A program made the position numbers and the translations under genes. Of a DNA stretch of 6,039 bases, positions 5,006 to 6,039 are shown in pieces. Positions within the stretch are counted from its first letter, which is position 1, and the number at the start of each line of letters is the position of its first letter. The DNA comes from Firmicutes bacterium UBA5500. Lineage in GTDB: Bacteria > Bacillota > UBA994 > UBA5500. The stretch lies in assembly GCA_002427055.1 (NCBI GenBank), contig DIPA01000072.1:1-6039 (forward strand). The letters are read 5' to 3'. A model generated the notes under the pieces. That model ran no database searches. It saw only the letters and a program-made list of their open reading frames with translations, and was not told the DNA's origin.

Positions 5006-5116
5006 CGCATGTGCATGTTCTTGCTGCAAAAAGCGCACATTGGCGAGGTGCAGGCGTCAATCTGGCCGCAGGCAATAGAACGGCAATGCAAGCAACTCGG
5101 TATAGCACTGCTCTAA
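5006..5116 (+). pseudogene. asnA: Severed C-terminal part of asnA after the in-frame TAA
   Basis: Read in the asnA frame directly after the TAA, 36 codons give [20 protein letters not shown] and continue to a normal TAA at 5114-5116. This matches the conserved AsnA end (E. coli: [21 protein letters not shown]). The frame is uninterrupted, so only the serine codon (TCA to TAA, one base) is lost; the restored protein would be 339 residues. Preservation of this tail means the mutation is very recent, a sequencing error, or read through. No separate ribosome binding site precedes the internal ATGs. Confidence 0.85.
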
Positions 5117-5119
5117 GCT

Positions 5120-5130
5120 TGTCAGGCACC
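5120..5130 (+). repeat. TGTCAGGCACC, second copy of the hairpin-arm motif
   Basis: This 11-mer matches TGACAGGCACC at 1737-1747 with one mismatch. Here it has no partner arm; it sits between the original asnA stop and the terminator. It may be a half-site of a repetitive extragenic element, or chance. Confidence 0.3.
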
Positions 5131-5134
5131 AAAC

Positions 5135-5169
5135 AAAGGCCCTGGTTTTCGTGGAAAACCAGGGCCTTT
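5135..5169. terminator. Bidirectional intrinsic terminator between asnA and gltA
   Basis: A perfect 16-bp stem (5135-5150 with 5154-5169) has a GTG loop and short T-rich flanks on both strands (CCTTTATCT on plus, CCTTTGTTTGG on minus). It serves the convergent asnA and gltA transcripts and starts 15 nt past the gltA stop. Confidence 0.85.
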
Positions 5170-5184
5170 ATCTAGAGGGTAAAT

Positions 5185-6039
5185 CTATTCTGACTTACTC
5201 TGTATATAGGCATCAATGGCAGCTGCTGCTTTCTTACCGGCACCCATTGCCAGAATTACCGTAGCAGCACCCGTCACAGCATCGCCACCGGCGTAGACGC
5301 CTTCCACACTGGTCGCCATGCTCTCCTCGTCGACAACAATGCCGCCCCAAGACTCGCATTTGAGATCGGGAGTGGTCTGTCGCAACAAGGGGTTGGGTGA
5401 CTGACCGATCGCGATAATGACTGTCTCGAGCTCCATGTCATGCTCGGAACCCTGAATCGGCCGTGGACGTCTTCTTCCTGAAGCATCCGCTTCGCCAAGT
5501 TCCATATCGACTACGCGCATTCCGCGTACCCAGCCCTTCTCGTCGCCGAGAATCTCGATCGGGTTGCAGAGGAGCTTAAAGATAATGCCTTCTTCCTTGG
5601 CGTGATGCACTTCTTCTGCTCGGGCAGGAAGTTCGTCTTCAGAACGACGGTATACAATATAGACCTCTTCGGCGCCCAAACGCTTGGCAGAACGCGCGGC
5701 ATCCATGGCCACATTACCGCCGCCAACAACGGCCACGCGCTTACCAACATGAATTGGGGTAGCAGTTTCAGGCCACTTGTAGGCCTTCATGAGGTTTGTA
5801 CGGGTGAGGAACTCATTAGCGGAATAAACTGCATTCAGGTTCTCACCAGGAATCTTCATGAAGCTGGGCAGACCTGCACCGGAACCAATAAAGACGGCTT
5901 CGTAGTTCTCTTCAGTCATCAGCTCATCGAGCATTAGAACACGGCCGATTACCATGTTGGTTTTGATATCGACACCAAGGGCACGTAGGCCATCGATTTC
6001 TTTTTGAACAAGGGCTTTGGGCAGCCGGAATTCAGGAAT
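5185..6039 (-). CDS. gltA: NADPH-dependent glutamate synthase small-subunit-type protein (GltA/NfnB family), 5' end outside window
   Basis: This flavoprotein family transfers electrons from NADPH via FAD and Fe-S clusters, in glutamate synthase (2-oxoglutarate plus glutamine) or, as NfnB, in ferredoxin-dependent NADPH formation. The visible 284 residues continue in frame to the right edge (IPEFRLPKALVQKEIDGL at the edge), so the ATG at 5953-5955 is internal and not the start. Compared with the usual length of about 460, roughly 175 N-terminal residues (Fe-S clusters and the first FAD-binding glycine motif) lie outside. Seen here are YDAVFIG-like EAVFIGSGAGLP, YSANEFLTR, the NADP(H)-binding VAVVGGGNVAMDAARSAKRL, YRRSEDELPARAEE, and the closing FAD motif GVYAGGDAVTGAATVILAM. 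The stop is TAG at 5185-5187, next to a terminator. Whether it is GltA or NfnB depends on the upstream gene beyond the edge: an NfnA (ferredoxin-NADP reductase) partner would point to NfnB. Confidence 0.93.
   Translation of the reverse strand: MPEFRLPKALVQKEIDGLRALGVDIKTNMVIGRVLMLDELMTEENYEAVFIGSGAGLPSFMKIPGENLNAVYSANEFLTRTNLMKAYKWPETATPIHVGKRVAVVGGGNVAMDAARSAKRLGAEEVYIVYRRSEDELPARAEEVHHAKEEGIIFKLLCNPIEILGDEKGWVRGMRVVDMELGEADASGRRRPRPIQGSEHDMELETVIIAIGQSPNPLLRQTTPDLKCESWGGIVVDEESMATSVEGVYAGGDAVTGAATVILAMGAGKKAAAAIDAYIQSKSE

Noticed and set aside
4809..5078. Plus-strand 89-codon frame crossing the asnA stop
   Set aside because: It is an out-of-frame shadow; the original asnA frame carries all conserved residues on both sides of the TAA.
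5185..5955. gltA starting at the ATG at 5953-5955
   Set aside because: The frame is open to the window edge, and the upstream residues (IPEFRLPK...) are conserved family sequence, so the true start is outside.

Overview
The window looks like a chromosomal segment of an anaerobic, Gram-positive-type bacterium of the Firmicutes (Bacillota), most likely class Clostridia. The grounds are a T-box riboswitch, strong AGGAGG ribosome binding sites, a T-box-controlled ammonia-dependent asparagine synthetase (AsnA), a Clostridia-type NADPH-dependent glutamate synthase (GltA/NfnB family), a YmaF-family protein and a cytosolic VCBS/FG-GAP-like protein of a kind I recall from spore-formers. This is inference from gene content; there is no rRNA or other taxonomic marker.

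Layout. Positions 50-694 (minus) hold an unrecognised 214-residue protein with a possible winged-helix fold. Positions 695-1347 hold no intact gene: they contain a strong ribosome binding site that opens onto a three-codon ORF (minus strand), and on the plus strand the first codons of a heavy-metal-associated (HMA, CopZ-like) gene whose first metal-binding Cys codon is TGA and which is lost a few codons later. Positions 1348-1701 (plus) encode a His-rich YmaF-family protein built from three repeats. A perfect 18-bp hairpin separates it from a convergent four-helix membrane protein with two CxxC motifs (1807-2664, minus). A divergent intergenic region with two inverted repeats leads to a VCBS-like protein (2940-3629, plus).

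Positions 3744-4067 hold a good sigma-A promoter, a T-box leader with a candidate Asn specifier codon (AAC), a T-box core and an intrinsic terminator. They control asnA (4097-, plus). asnA is cut by an in-frame TAA at 5003-5005, exactly where the conserved motif GGGIGQ-S-R has its serine; the remaining 36 codons after the stop are intact and still read as the conserved AsnA C-terminus. A bidirectional terminator (5135-5169) follows, then the C-terminal 284 residues of gltA (minus), which runs off the right edge.

How the genes relate. asnA and gltA both belong to ammonia/amino-acid nitrogen assimilation, but they are convergent and not one operon. The HMA remnant and the His-rich YmaF protein hint at a metal-handling locus, half of which seems to have decayed. 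The most notable signals are the two conserved genes interrupted by single in-frame stops (asnA by TAA at Ser, HMA by TGA at Cys). These are recent pseudogenes, sequencing errors or, less likely, recoding events.
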